The notes: generated by a model not told the origin, from the sequence alone. Shown: positions 18,625 to 27,642, counted from the first letter of the stretch. The stretch is 64,000 nucleotides of DNA from Lysinibacillus sp. PLM2 (GCA_023168345.1 AP025689.1:2988001-3052000); one strand, 5' to 3'. Numbers and translations are program-made.

Positions 18625-19620
18625 TTAATTTCTTTTAGCTTTCCGTTGCCGTAATACATCAACGTAGACGGCAGCGATAATAACAAATCCGACTACAGCC
18701 ATCTGAAAATCTGATGATACATTTAATAAATTAAGCCCATTTCGTAGTACTGCTATAATAAGTGCACCAATTAACGTACCCCAGACAGTACCAACCCCAC
18801 CGAAAAAGCTTGCTCCCCCAATGATTACGGCTGCAATCGCATCTAACTCATAAGACATCCCTGCTAATGGAAAGGCTGAGTTTACACGCCCTACCATGAC
18901 GAGTCCTGCTAAACCTGCCATTAAACCACTCAATGTATAAACAATGATTAGGACTCGGTCTACATTAATACCAGATAGTCGTGCCGCTTCTTTGTTTCCA
19001 CCAATCGCATAAATATAGCGACCAGTTTGAGTTCTAGTTAAAAAGATATGGAAGATAATGTACACTACAATGACTAATAAAAAGCTAATAGGAATTGGTC
19101 CGATAAATTCAGAGCCGACATATTGAATTAAGAATGGGAAACCTGCAATAGGTGCCGCCCCAGTAATAATTAACGCAATACCACGAGCAATATTCATTGT
19201 TCCAAGTGTCGATATAAATGGATGTGGCAAACGTAACTTTGTTAAGAGCACACCGTTAAGTAACCCAAAACCAGCCCCAATGACTAGACAGGCTAATATC
19301 CCTAGTAATGGATGTAGTGTCATATTTACCGAAACAATCCCCATTATCATGATTGAAAGGGCAAGTATCGATCCAACCGATAAGTCAATACCAGCTGTTA
19401 ATATTGGTAATAACATCCCAACCGCTAACAAAGCATTAATGGATGATTGCCGGGCAATATTCATCAAGTTGTTCACGGTAAAAAACTTATCCGTGGCAAA
19501 TGAAAGCACTAAAACTAATATTAAAAGTGCTAACAATGAACCAAACTTACTTATAATTTTTTTCCATGTGGCTTTCTTGTCTACTTCTGGTTTCACTGGG
19601 TTTTCCATTATTTCTGTCAT
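18625..19620 (-). CDS. Sugar ABC transporter permease (RbsC family)
   Basis: A membrane protein of about 331 residues with roughly ten hydrophobic spans. Family markers are NLMNIARQSSINALLAVGM, LTAGIDLSVGSILAL, IYAIGGNKEAARLSGINVDR and GASFFGGVGTVWGTLIGA, the conserved patches of RbsC/XylH-type permeases of CUT2 importers. ATG 19620 is preferred (AGGAGG 8 nt upstream); a GTG at 19629 overlaps the ribosome site. The hydrophilic N-terminal 25 residues precede the first span. It works with the ATPase at 19633 and the lipoprotein at 17598. Confidence 0.9.
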   Translation of the reverse strand: MTEIMENPVKPEVDKKATWKKIISKFGSLLALLILVLVLSFATDKFFTVNNLMNIARQSSINALLAVGMLLPILTAGIDLSVGSILALSIMIMGIVSVNMTLHPLLGILACLVIGAGFGLLNGVLLTKLRLPHPFISTLGTMNIARGIALIITGAAPIAGFPFLIQYVGSEFIGPIPISFLLVIVVYIIFHIFLTRTQTGRYIYAIGGNKEAARLSGINVDRVLIIVYTLSGLMAGLAGLVMVGRVNSAFPLAGMSYELDAIAAVIIGGASFFGGVGTVWGTLIGALIIAVLRNGLNLLNVSSDFQMAVVGFVIIAAVYVDVLRQRKAKRN

Positions 19621-19632
19621 TTTCTTCACCTC

Positions 19633-21135
19633 CTAGGCTCCTAATGTAGCCGCTTTCATAATGACTTCTTGTGTTGCTTGTTCAATCGGTAAATCTGCTG
19701 TCAGCTTCCCTTCCCTCATAACCAATACCCGATCACACATCCCCAGTATTTCAGGTAGATCAGATGAAATCATAATGACAGTAGCCCCCTCGTCGACAAG
19801 CCGATTCATCAAACGATATACTTCAACCTTAGCACCAACATCAATTCCTCGAGTAGGCTCATCAAATATAAATACCTTTGCATTTGTACAAAGCCATTTT
19901 GCAATAACTACCTTTTGCTGATTTCCGCCACTGAAGTTTCTTGCATTTAGCTCGATATTTGCTGGGCGAATTTGTAGCTCATTCATATATTCCTGTGCTT
20001 TGTCATGCATTGCTTTTATGTCCAATAATTTTAAAGGACTCCGAAACTTGCTCATACTAGGTAAACAAACATTTAATATCATAGATAAATCTAATACGAG
20101 ACCCTCTGTTTTTCGGTCCTCTGTAATAAACGCGATACCTGCATCAATTGCTTGCCGAGGCGAATGTATTTTCTTCTCTTCACCATCGATAAAAATTTTG
20201 CCACTATATCGTTTATCTGCGCCAAAAATCGCACGTGCAAGTTCTGTTCTTCCAGCTCCTACAAGTCCGGATATACCTACGATTTCACCGTAATGAATAT
20301 CTAGATTAATAGCCGGTGTATCCTCCGTTACTTTGAAATCTTTTAAACTAAAGCTCACATCTCCTCGATTGAAGCTTTTCTTTGGAAATTTTTCATTAAG
20401 TGAACGACCAACCATTAACTCAATCCAATAATCTGTTTCTGTTGTTGCCACATCAATCGTTGCTATCCCAAATCCATCTCGTAGCACTGTAATGCGGTCT
20501 CCCAATCTTCGAATCTCATCTAACCGATGAGAGATAAATATAATTGCAATCCCTTCTTCTCGAAGTTGTTCTACAATTTTATATAGTTCTTCAACCTCTT
20601 TACCACTTAAGCTAGATGTCGGTTCATCCATTATTAATACCTTTGCATCAAGGGTAAGCGCTTTCGCAATTTCGACTAGTTGTTGCTGACCCATTCCTAA
20701 TTTTGATAACGGCTCTGTTGCAAGCTTAGGATTTTGACCTAGACGCCCGAGTAATTCTTCTGCCTCTCGGATCATTTCTTTTTTATTTAATAAGCTCATT
20801 TTGCCCCGATTCTTCTTTTCCCTGCCAAGAAAAATATTTTCATAAACGGTCAGCTCAGGAATTAGATTAAGTTCCTGGTAGATTGTTGCTATTCCAATTG
20901 CCATTGCTTCAAGTGGGTTTTTAATGGTTATCGGCTTTCCTTCCCAGTACATCTCCCCGTCATCCATTGAGTAGGCGCCTGTAATAATTTTTATAAGTGT
21001 GGATTTCCCTGCACCGTTTTCTCCAAGAATTACATGGACCTCGCCTTTACGCACCTCTAAATTGACACCCTTTAATACATGGTTGTTAGCAAAGCTTTTC
21101 GTAATATTCTTCATTTCTAGCAACACATCCGTCAT
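19633..21135 (-). CDS. Sugar ABC transporter ATP-binding protein, tandem ATPase (RbsA family)
   Basis: A 500-residue protein with two fused nucleotide-binding domains, typical of CUT2 importers. Domain 1 has Walker A GENGAGKST, signature LGMGQQQLVEIAKAL and Walker B VLIMDEPTSSL. Domain 2 has a degenerate Walker A (GLVGAGRTELARAIFG), signature FSGGNQQKVVIAKWL and VFIFDEPTRGIDVGAK. The asymmetric second site is normal for RbsA. Its ATG overlaps the preceding dehydrogenase stop as ATGA, indicating coupling. It energises uptake by the permease and lipoprotein that follow. Confidence 0.92.
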   Translation of the reverse strand: MTDVLLEMKNITKSFANNHVLKGVNLEVRKGEVHVILGENGAGKSTLIKIITGAYSMDDGEMYWEGKPITIKNPLEAMAIGIATIYQELNLIPELTVYENIFLGREKKNRGKMSLLNKKEMIREAEELLGRLGQNPKLATEPLSKLGMGQQQLVEIAKALTLDAKVLIMDEPTSSLSGKEVEELYKIVEQLREEGIAIIFISHRLDEIRRLGDRITVLRDGFGIATIDVATTETDYWIELMVGRSLNEKFPKKSFNRGDVSFSLKDFKVTEDTPAINLDIHYGEIVGISGLVGAGRTELARAIFGADKRYSGKIFIDGEEKKIHSPRQAIDAGIAFITEDRKTEGLVLDLSMILNVCLPSMSKFRSPLKLLDIKAMHDKAQEYMNELQIRPANIELNARNFSGGNQQKVVIAKWLCTNAKVFIFDEPTRGIDVGAKVEVYRLMNRLVDEGATVIMISSDLPEILGMCDRVLVMREGKLTADLPIEQATQEVIMKAATLGA

Positions 21136-22139
21136 ACATTCACACTCCCTTCACCGATTGACAATTTCTTTCCTAGTTCAAAGGATTGTTGAGCATGATG
21201 TGCGACTTGTAATGCGTGAATACTATCTTCAATACTCACCGGTGATGGTTCATTGTTTTGAACAGCTTGAACGAAAGCATCGAATTCATTTTTATATGCT
21301 TCTTCAAAGCGTTCATAAAATATAGGGATGATTTGACTAGAATTCCCTTTAGAATTTAATAGCTGAACGTTATTTTTCTTCGATGATCCAATCCGAATTG
21401 TCCCTTCAGAGCCAACGATTTCTGTACGAATATCATAGCCGTATAATGCACAACGGCTTGATTCAACATCGCCACAGCCACCTTTTGCAAATTCTATATA
21501 ACTAATACCTGTATCAATGTCGCCGATGGTAGCAAGATCCGGATATTTAATGTTTCGTCCAAATGAGGCAACAGAGATAATATCATCATTCATTAAAAAT
21601 CTAGCTAAATCATAATCGTGGATACTAAAATCAATAAAGATTCCACCACTTCTAGCTAAAAACGAATTTGGTGGTGCGTCCGGATCACGACTTATTGCTT
21701 TGAAGTAAAGTGGTTTTCCAATTTGACCTTCTTCGATACACTTTTTTGCCGCAGCATAATCTGGGTCAAAACGACGCATAAATCCTACTTGAACAAATGC
21801 ATTTTTTTCATTCGCATGTGCTAATATTTTCTTGGATGTTTCTAGTTCAATTGTTAGAGGCTTTTCTACAAATATTGCTTTATTTGCATCAATTGCTTTT
21901 GTAATAATTTCGTAGTGGCTACTCGTTGAGGTGACAATGACTACTGCTTCTATTTGTTCATTTTCTAAGATGGCATTAATATTGTCTGTGTAGAATGGTA
22001 TTTGATATTGTTTAGCGACTTTTTCTGAACGTTCGATTGAACTATCACAAACTGCCGCAACTTCTATATTTCTAATATTCAGTAAATTATTTACGTGAAT
22101 TGTCCCTAATCTTCCTAAACCAATTACTGCTGTTTTCAT
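21132..22139 (-). CDS. Gfo/Idh/MocA oxidoreductase, inositol dehydrogenase paralogue
   Basis: A 335-residue NAD(P)-dependent dehydrogenase starting at MKTAVIGLGRLG (GGAGGG 8 nt upstream; a longer upstream frame overlaps the neighbouring gene and was rejected). The dinucleotide fold, EKPLTIE, GFMRRFDPDYAAAK and the catalytic D-x3-H in IDFSIHDYDLARFL match IolG closely in arrangement, so it probably oxidises a cyclitol, for instance scyllo-inositol or a stereoisomer (an IolX- or IolW-like role). It is the second gene of the operon and overlaps the ATPase gene. The exact substrate and cofactor cannot be assigned. Confidence 0.85.
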   Translation of the reverse strand: MKTAVIGLGRLGTIHVNNLLNIRNIEVAAVCDSSIERSEKVAKQYQIPFYTDNINAILENEQIEAVVIVTSTSSHYEIITKAIDANKAIFVEKPLTIELETSKKILAHANEKNAFVQVGFMRRFDPDYAAAKKCIEEGQIGKPLYFKAISRDPDAPPNSFLARSGGIFIDFSIHDYDLARFLMNDDIISVASFGRNIKYPDLATIGDIDTGISYIEFAKGGCGDVESSRCALYGYDIRTEIVGSEGTIRIGSSKKNNVQLLNSKGNSSQIIPIFYERFEEAYKNEFDAFVQAVQNNEPSPVSIEDSIHALQVAHHAQQSFELGKKLSIGEGSVNV

Positions 22140-22140
22140 C

Positions 22141-23115
22141 TCATCCCTCCACTTGCACCCATTCACCTTTTTGTCGTGAACGATATGCGAATTCAATATA
22201 CTTTGCCATTTCAAGTGATGATTGTAACTTTGCATCGGAAGAAGCTTTTTGAGAAATACATTTTTCCATATATTCAATTTGCTTTACATAAGGCTCGTCA
22301 TAATAATGATGTTGCTCCAAAATATTTTCATTTTGATCTAAAAGCGTCACAATTCCTTTTCCATCAGGAGATAAATCTGGTCTAAAGCTATGTTCTACCT
22401 TCAATATTCCTTTAGTCCCGTATACCAAGTAATAATTTTCAAATGGCATCCGCATGGAGCATGTAAATGAAGCGAGTGTATTGTTCTCATCGTACATAAT
22501 AATGTGAGATGTTTCATCGACGCCCTTTTCCTGTGGTGATGTCATAAAGATTCGCTTTGGTTTATACCCAATTATTTGCGTTATCGCATGCATACAATAA
22601 CACCCAACATCATACAATGCGCCACCTCCCAATTGCTCATTAAGACGAATATCTTTTTCATCCTCAAGCAACCACGAAAAATGTGCTTTGATCTCCTGAA
22701 TCTCTCCAACCTGTGGTAAAAGTTCTCGCATTTTTTGGTGCTGTACATGATACTGGTACATAAATGCCTCTAATATAACACAGTCAGTATTGCTTACGGT
22801 CGAAGCTATTTCCTGCATTTCTTTTAGAGAAACTGTTGCTGGCTTTTCAACTAAGACATGCTTCCCATTTTTTAAGGCTAATTGAACAAATTGTGCATGC
22901 AGTGCATTAGGTAAAGGTATATAAACCGCATCGATAGTAGGGCTTTGCAATAATTCTTCATATGTTTCATAAACATGCTCGATACCAAAGCGAGCAACCT
23001 TATTTGGTGACTTTGATGCAATCGCTTTCAAAAACGCGTTTTCAACTTTAGTTACCGCTGGCCAAAACTGTTCGTATGCAATATTAGATGCACCTAAAAT
23101 TCCCCAATTTGACAT
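22141..23115 (-). CDS. Gfo/Idh/MocA oxidoreductase, first gene of the inositol operon
   Basis: A 324-residue oxidoreductase of a different subfamily from IolG. MSNWGILGASNIAYEQFWPA starts the Rossmann fold, YIPLPNALHAQ and HVLVEKPATVSLKEM hold the conserved lysine, and EAFMYQYHVQHQKMRELL with GGALYDVGCYCMHA are characteristic of the D-xylose/dihydrodiol dehydrogenase-like group. It resembles the protein encoded at 31690-32664 in the xylose operon, so the window holds two members of this subfamily. It follows the operator-controlled promoter at 23161-23188 and has AAAGGGG before its ATG. The role in inositol metabolism is unclear; oxidation or epimerisation of an inositol isomer or a sugar derivative is inference. 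Confidence 0.8.
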   Translation of the reverse strand: MSNWGILGASNIAYEQFWPAVTKVENAFLKAIASKSPNKVARFGIEHVYETYEELLQSPTIDAVYIPLPNALHAQFVQLALKNGKHVLVEKPATVSLKEMQEIASTVSNTDCVILEAFMYQYHVQHQKMRELLPQVGEIQEIKAHFSWLLEDEKDIRLNEQLGGGALYDVGCYCMHAITQIIGYKPKRIFMTSPQEKGVDETSHIIMYDENNTLASFTCSMRMPFENYYLVYGTKGILKVEHSFRPDLSPDGKGIVTLLDQNENILEQHHYYDEPYVKQIEYMEKCISQKASSDAKLQSSLEMAKYIEFAYRSRQKGEWVQVEG

Positions 23116-23139
23116 TTAATTACCCCTTTGTAAATTTAG

Positions 23140-23155
23140 TTAAGCGGTTTCTTAA
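23140..23155. promoter_or_regulatory. Operator-like palindrome at the head of the inositol operon
   Basis: TTAAGCGGTTTCTTAA has TTAAG/CTTAA arms around a 6-bp core. It begins about 5 bp downstream of the -10 box, so a bound repressor would block the start site. A related element lies upstream of iolG (16513-16529). The likely binder is the LacI-type protein of this operon. Confidence 0.55.
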
Positions 23156-23160
23156 ACCCA

Positions 23161-23188
23161 ATTATACAAAACAAAAAATCTATTTCAA
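23161..23188 (-). promoter_or_regulatory. SigA-type promoter of the inositol operon
   Basis: On the reverse strand TTGAAA (23183-23188) and a perfect TATAAT (23161-23166) are 16 bp apart, 45 bp before the first start codon. The operator-like palindrome lies immediately downstream. Confidence 0.75.
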
Positions 23189-23448
23189 GATTGAAATTTT
23201 CTCCTAAATTCGCAAATTCCATTTTTTACTTTCTCATTAAAATAATGATTTATTAATATTTTTTTAGATGAACTATACGATTTTTGTTTTCCTAATTATT
23301 TTCCTTTTTTGGGAAAAAGTTTATTGTTACGTGTGGTATAGTAATATTTTTTTAAAATTTTTATAATTAAACTTGGATATACTGGTAAAATATTCATGTA
23401 GTTAATAAAGCGGTGAAATATAAAATTTATGAAGAAGGAGTGGAAGAA

Positions 23449-23820
23449 ATGAAGAAAATCTTTTTATTAGGCTTTTTCGTAATCGCTATTTTATCAGCCT
23501 GTAATTCATCAGTATTGAGTTTTACCGAAATTAAAAATGTACCTGAAAATGTACAGGAAAATGTTGATTCCAACTTAAGACTTCAATCAATCACTAATGG
23601 AGGAAAAGGCTATTATATTGTTTTTCATTCGAGCGGCGATGTTGAAACCAATTTAGAAACACAAGGAGATACTCTAATAATCAAGCTAAATGAAACAAAT
23701 TCACATGATGAGACAATAAAGCAAAATACATATTATTTAACGACAGACCCTCAACACGAAGCAATTGACGTTCAAGTGAATGGTGAATCGATTCCTTTTG
23801 ATAATGTTGTAGTTCAATAA
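23449..23820 (+). CDS. Small lipoprotein of unknown function
   Basis: A 123-residue protein starting at MKKIFLLGFF (AAGGAG 8 nt upstream). A signal peptide of about 18 residues ends with the lipobox LSAC, so it should be anchored to the outer face of the membrane. The mature part is rich in Asn, Glu and Thr with a beta-type pattern (GGKGYYIVFHSSGDVETNLETQ, LIIKLNETN) and no recognised domain. It is divergent from the inositol operon and stands alone. I do not recognise a family; similar short lipoproteins are common in Bacillales. Confidence 0.7.
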   Translation: MKKIFLLGFFVIAILSACNSSVLSFTEIKNVPENVQENVDSNLRLQSITNGGKGYYIVFHSSGDVETNLETQGDTLIIKLNETNSHDETIKQNTYYLTTDPQHEAIDVQVNGESIPFDNVVVQ

Positions 23821-23987
23821 TTGATTAGGTTGGAGTGTGTAAACTGGCTAAAATAAGCTTAGGTAGGTTGTTTTAATTTAAGTGATTATTGGTTTGATAT
23901 TCTTCGATCAGTTACTTAACTACATACTTAAATGTTATTAAAAATAAAGTATAGAAATTTAAAAAGCGGATTTACAATAAAACAAAA

Positions 23988-24012
23988 ACACTAGGTAAAC
24001 TTTACCTAGTGT
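23988..24012 (-). terminator. Intrinsic terminator of the Tm-1-like operon
   Basis: ACACTAGGTAAA (23988-23999) and TTTACCTAGTGT (24001-24012) form a perfect 12-bp stem, followed on the reverse strand by TTTTTGTTTTATTG. It lies 7 bp after the stop codon of the TIM-barrel gene. Confidence 0.9.
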
Positions 24013-24019
24013 CCACCAC

Positions 24020-24850
24020 TTATTTCTTAATTGCTTTAAATGCAGCTGATTGTTCTTTAATACCACGTTCTGCTGCGAAACGTTCGATACTGGAAGCACC
24101 GAAGAAGCCATCTAGCTCCGGAATTTTACTTATAACATATTGGGCATCTTCTGGCTCTGAGATTGGACCACCATGACACATTACCATAATATCTGGGTTT
24201 ACTTGGCGACCAGCGGCAATAATCTCATTGATTTTTTCTACACAGTCATCTAAAGAAAGGGCTGTTTTTGCACCAATTGTTCCTTTTGTTGTAAGCCCCA
24301 TGTGAGCTACTAATACATCCGCGCCAGCTTCTGCCATTGCCTTTGCTTGTTCTGCATCAAATACATATGGGCAAGTTAGCATATCCATTTCATGAGCTTT
24401 ACGAATCATTTCCACTTCTAAACCGTAGCCCATTCCGGTTTCTTCAAGGTTTTGACGGAATACACCATCAATCAACCCTACTGTAGGGAAGTTTTGCACC
24501 CCATTAAATCCTTGCTCTTTTAATTGTTTTAAGAAAATATCCATCACGCGAAATGGATCTGTCCCACATACTCCCGCTAACACTGGAACATCATTTACGA
24601 TTGGTAAAATTTCTTGCCCCATGTCTACCACAATGGCATTAGCATCACCATAAGAAAGTAATCCTGCTAATGAGCCACGTCCTGCCATGCGGTAGCGACC
24701 AGAGTTATAGATAATAAGTAAATCAGCTCCTCCAGCCTCACTACTTTTCGCTGTAATCCCAGTACCAGCACCAACTCCAACAAGAATATTACCCGCTGCT
24801 ACTTGTTCTTTAAATTTCGCAATATTTTCAGCACGTGTTAATGTGTTCAT
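24020..24850 (-). CDS. TIM-barrel protein of the PEP-hydrolase-like family (C-terminal half of Tm-1)
   Basis: A 276-residue protein starting at [10 protein letters not shown] (AGGAGG 6 nt upstream). It has the family's signature stretches: [63 protein letters not shown] and [16 protein letters not shown]. The family is annotated as phosphoenolpyruvate-hydrolase-like or TIM-barrel signal-transduction protein; the chemistry is not established. In plants the same domain is the C-terminal half of the tobamovirus resistance protein Tm-1, whose N-terminal half is the UPF0261 domain encoded by the neighbouring gene. The two bacterial proteins therefore probably act as one complex. A second copy of this barrel is in the regulator at 26232-27437. 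Confidence 0.85.
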   Translation of the reverse strand: MNTLTRAENIAKFKEQVAAGNILVGVGAGTGITAKSSEAGGADLLIIYNSGRYRMAGRGSLAGLLSYGDANAIVVDMGQEILPIVNDVPVLAGVCGTDPFRVMDIFLKQLKEQGFNGVQNFPTVGLIDGVFRQNLEETGMGYGLEVEMIRKAHEMDMLTCPYVFDAEQAKAMAEAGADVLVAHMGLTTKGTIGAKTALSLDDCVEKINEIIAAGRQVNPDIMVMCHGGPISEPEDAQYVISKIPELDGFFGASSIERFAAERGIKEQSAAFKAIKK

Positions 24851-24884
24851 TTGAATCCTCCTAAATTTCAATATCTAGGCGTAA

Positions 24885-26093
24885 TTAAGCCTTTAATAAT
24901 TCCATTAATTTATTAGCTGCTGCGATGGCAAATTCATCATCATTAATCGCATTTTCTAATTCGATTACTTCAACTGTATCGCCAACTTTATTTCGCAACG
25001 TATTGAATAACACTTCATTAGCATCAGGATCATAGAAAGCCTCACCTTCGATATCAATGGCAGAGACACCTTTTAATGGAAGCATTAATGATGTGTTTCC
25101 TTGTGCCAAATTTAATTTTTCAGCAATTACTGCTCCAATTTCTTGAAGTTCTTCTGCAGTAGTACGCATTAATGTGACAGTCGGATTGTGCTGATAAAGA
25201 TTTCGTTCTTTAAATTGTGCCGGTACACTATCGATGGGACCAAAGTTCACCATATCTAACGCACCAACAGAAACTACTTGTGGAATACCTACTTTTGCAG
25301 CTGCTTCCAGTCGATGGGGACCAGCGCTTAATACTCCACCAACAATTTCATCGCACCATTCCGTTGTCGTTAGATCGAGTACGCCTTTAATATAACCCGC
25401 TTCAATTAACGCTTCCATACTTTTACCACCTGCACCTGTTGCATGGAATACAAGTACTTCGTAACCGTGTTTTTCTAAATATTCTTTTGCTGTTTTAATG
25501 CAAGGTGTTGTTACTCCAAACATAGTCGCAGCTATTAAAGGCTTCCCTTCTTCTTTAAACTCTTGCGCATTTTTTACCATTCCAACAATTGCATTCACTG
25601 CATTGCTAAAGATTTTCATAGAAATTTCATTCAATCCCTCAGCGTCAACTATCGATGGCATCATAATAATATCGCTCGTTCCAACATACGGTGAGATGTC
25701 TCCCGATGTCATAGTAGATACCATTACTTTCGGAACACCAATTGGTAATGCTTGCATCGCTGGTGTTGCTAATGATGTCCCACCCGAACCTCCAATTGAA
25801 ATAATCCCATCAAAACGCCCTTGCGAATATAGTTCAGGAATTACTGTTGCAGTCCCTTTAGACAGTACTAATGTTGCCGTAGCACGGTCTTTTTTTTCAA
25901 TAATTGAATTGATGTCCACGCCTACTGCAGCGGCTAATTCTGCATTCGTAACATCCGGCGTTATAATTGGATCAAATACACCGGTATGAATACAAAGAGT
26001 GTTAACTCCTTGTTTCTCAATTAAATCTTTCACAAATATTAGTTCTTTCCCCTTTGTATCAAATGTCCCCAAAATTGCTACTGTTTTCATCAT
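24885..26093 (-). CDS. UPF0261 (Tm-1-like ATP-binding) protein
   Basis: A 402-residue protein of the UPF0261 family, matching the N-terminal half of plant Tm-1, which binds ATP in known structures. Visible segments are TVAILGTFDTKGKEL at the start, ISIGGSGGTSLATPAMQALP with a glycine-rich loop, KVMVSTMTSGDISPYVGTSDI, AATMFGVTTPCI, and VFHATGAGGKSMEALIEAG with a second glycine-rich loop. It starts at 26093 (or the adjacent ATG at 26090) after GGGGGTG and is followed 34 bp later by the TIM-barrel gene. Substrate and reaction are unknown. The promoter region carries a perfect cre-type palindrome. Confidence 0.88.
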   Translation of the reverse strand: MMKTVAILGTFDTKGKELIFVKDLIEKQGVNTLCIHTGVFDPIITPDVTNAELAAAVGVDINSIIEKKDRATATLVLSKGTATVIPELYSQGRFDGIISIGGSGGTSLATPAMQALPIGVPKVMVSTMTSGDISPYVGTSDIIMMPSIVDAEGLNEISMKIFSNAVNAIVGMVKNAQEFKEEGKPLIAATMFGVTTPCIKTAKEYLEKHGYEVLVFHATGAGGKSMEALIEAGYIKGVLDLTTTEWCDEIVGGVLSAGPHRLEAAAKVGIPQVVSVGALDMVNFGPIDSVPAQFKERNLYQHNPTVTLMRTTAEELQEIGAVIAEKLNLAQGNTSLMLPLKGVSAIDIEGEAFYDPDANEVLFNTLRNKVGDTVEVIELENAINDDEFAIAAANKLMELLKA

Positions 26094-26118
26094 CGCACCC
26101 CCGTTTGATTTTCACCAC

Positions 26119-26140
26119 AAAATGATAGCGCTATCATTTT
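26119..26140. promoter_or_regulatory. Perfect 22-bp palindrome, cre-type operator of the Tm-1-like operon
   Basis: The half-sites AAAATGATAGC and GCTATCATTTT are exact complements. The central TGATAGCGCTATCA matches the CcpA cre consensus TGWNANCGNTNWCA at every position. A reverse-strand -10-like TATAAA overlaps its upstream edge, so binding would repress the UPF0261/TIM-barrel genes. A dedicated LacI-family regulator is an alternative binder. Confidence 0.8.
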
Positions 26141-26231
26141 ATAAATAAAAAATAAAATGTATATTTCATTTAATTCATTTTATCTAAAAAACAAGGGTTA
26201 CAATATGTGTTTATTTAATAATTAATTGTGT

Positions 26232-27437
26232 TTATTTATCTAAAAATATTTGATTCTTTCGAAAATTCCTTGGGGAAGATCCCTTTATTTTTTTAAACAT
26301 TTTACTGAACTGGGCATAGTCTGGATAACCAACTAAATTTGCAATCTCTACAATTGGTAAAGAAGATTCCATTAATAGTTCTGCTGCCTTATTCATACGA
26401 TATCGCATTAAATATTCAGAGAAATTACATCCCATTTTCTCTTTAAATTTCAAGCTTAGATACGGCAGCGACACATGAAGTGCTAATGCAATTTCACTTA
26501 AATAAATGGACTGATGATAATTTTCTTTTATATGCTCTTTGACAAATTCAACATAATCATAATTCTGAACCTTTCCTGATAGTACGTTCAGTAAGATATC
26601 TTTGCTTTCAGAATTAGTAGGGTTTTTAAAGGATTTAGTAGAATTTAAAATAGACTTTTCAGACGGAATTCTCTCAAATAAAGAACCCCCAATATATCCT
26701 TGGCAAGCTGTATTATCATAAAAGTATTGCGCATCGATTGGAGATTGTATCGGCCCCCCATACACCATTTTTATAACTTGACGATTAAGAACATCACACA
26801 CTTGAAATATTCGATTTGCATGTTGCCGAGCATTTTCAATAGATTGTACTTTTTTAGCTCCTAAATCTCCACCTGTCGTTAAACCTAGATGGACACAGAT
26901 GACATCAGCCCCAGCCTCAATCATTTGTTCTGCTTGATGCTCATCAAAAACAAATGCTAGAGTAAAAAGTCCAAGATCACTAGCTATTCGAATTGCTTCA
27001 ACTTCATTATGATAACCAAGCCCAGCTTCCTCCAACGCCTCACGAAACTGTCCATTAATAAGTCCGACTGTCGGAAAATTATTAACACCCGCAAAGCCGG
27101 CACGTTTTATGTGGGCAATATATTCTTCTAAAACAATTGTCGGATCCGAAGCATGCAGTCCAAAAATGATGGGTTTGTTCATCAATAACGGTATTAACTC
27201 TCGTGTCGCAAAGTCGAATACAATACGATTACTATTTTCATAACATAAGTAAGAAGCAAGTGAAGACCTTCCTTTTTGACGGTACCAGCCAGCACTCAAG
27301 GCTAAAATAATATCCGCTCCACCCTTCACACTATACTTTGTCGTCATTCCACTTCCCGCGGCCACACCAAGAATATGCCCATTTATATGTATTTGCGCAT
27401 TTAATGTCTTAACAATTTGCAAGCGGTCATTAATCAT
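26232..27437 (-). CDS. Fusion regulator: PEP-hydrolase-like TIM barrel plus AraC-type DNA-binding domain
   Basis: A 401-residue protein. Residues 1 to about 265 repeat the TIM-barrel family of the gene at 24020 ([66 protein letters not shown]). A polar linker (about 266-300) leads to a C-terminal AraC domain with two helix-turn-helix units (IYLSEIALALHVSLPYLSLKF, then IVEIANLVGYPDYAQFSKMFK). An AAAGGAGG site 7 nt before ATG 27437 supports the start. It lies 138 bp upstream of the UPF0261 gene on the same strand. The barrel probably serves as the sensor for the same ligand that the enzyme pair handles, with the AraC domain acting as activator. Most AraC sensors are cupins, so this arrangement is unusual. 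Confidence 0.88.
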   Translation of the reverse strand: MINDRLQIVKTLNAQIHINGHILGVAAGSGMTTKYSVKGGADIILALSAGWYRQKGRSSLASYLCYENSNRIVFDFATRELIPLLMNKPIIFGLHASDPTIVLEEYIAHIKRAGFAGVNNFPTVGLINGQFREALEEAGLGYHNEVEAIRIASDLGLFTLAFVFDEHQAEQMIEAGADVICVHLGLTTGGDLGAKKVQSIENARQHANRIFQVCDVLNRQVIKMVYGGPIQSPIDAQYFYDNTACQGYIGGSLFERIPSEKSILNSTKSFKNPTNSESKDILLNVLSGKVQNYDYVEFVKEHIKENYHQSIYLSEIALALHVSLPYLSLKFKEKMGCNFSEYLMRYRMNKAAELLMESSLPIVEIANLVGYPDYAQFSKMFKKIKGSSPRNFRKNQIFLDK

Positions 27438-27606
27438 TTGAAAGCCTCCTTTTTAGGAAGTGTTAAGAATATATTTACAATAGACTTTAGCATTTATTTA
27501 TAGTAAATTATAGCATGCAATATTAACTGTGAAATATCCAATAATTGTATTTTTTAATATTATTAAAAACCACAAAAAATTTAATATAACTATCTTTAAA
27601 ATAAAA

Positions 27607-27642
27607 AACACCAAAAACCTTGAACTAAAGGATTTTGGTGTT
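27607..27642. terminator. Hairpin terminator in the 27.4-27.8 kb gap
   Basis: AACACCAAAAACCTT pairs with AAGGATTTTGGTGTT with one bulge around a short loop, with A/T runs on both sides. It lies beside a short sequence (from 27658) that resembles the 3' end of tmRNA. The rest of the gap 27438-27844 has no gene. Confidence 0.7.
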
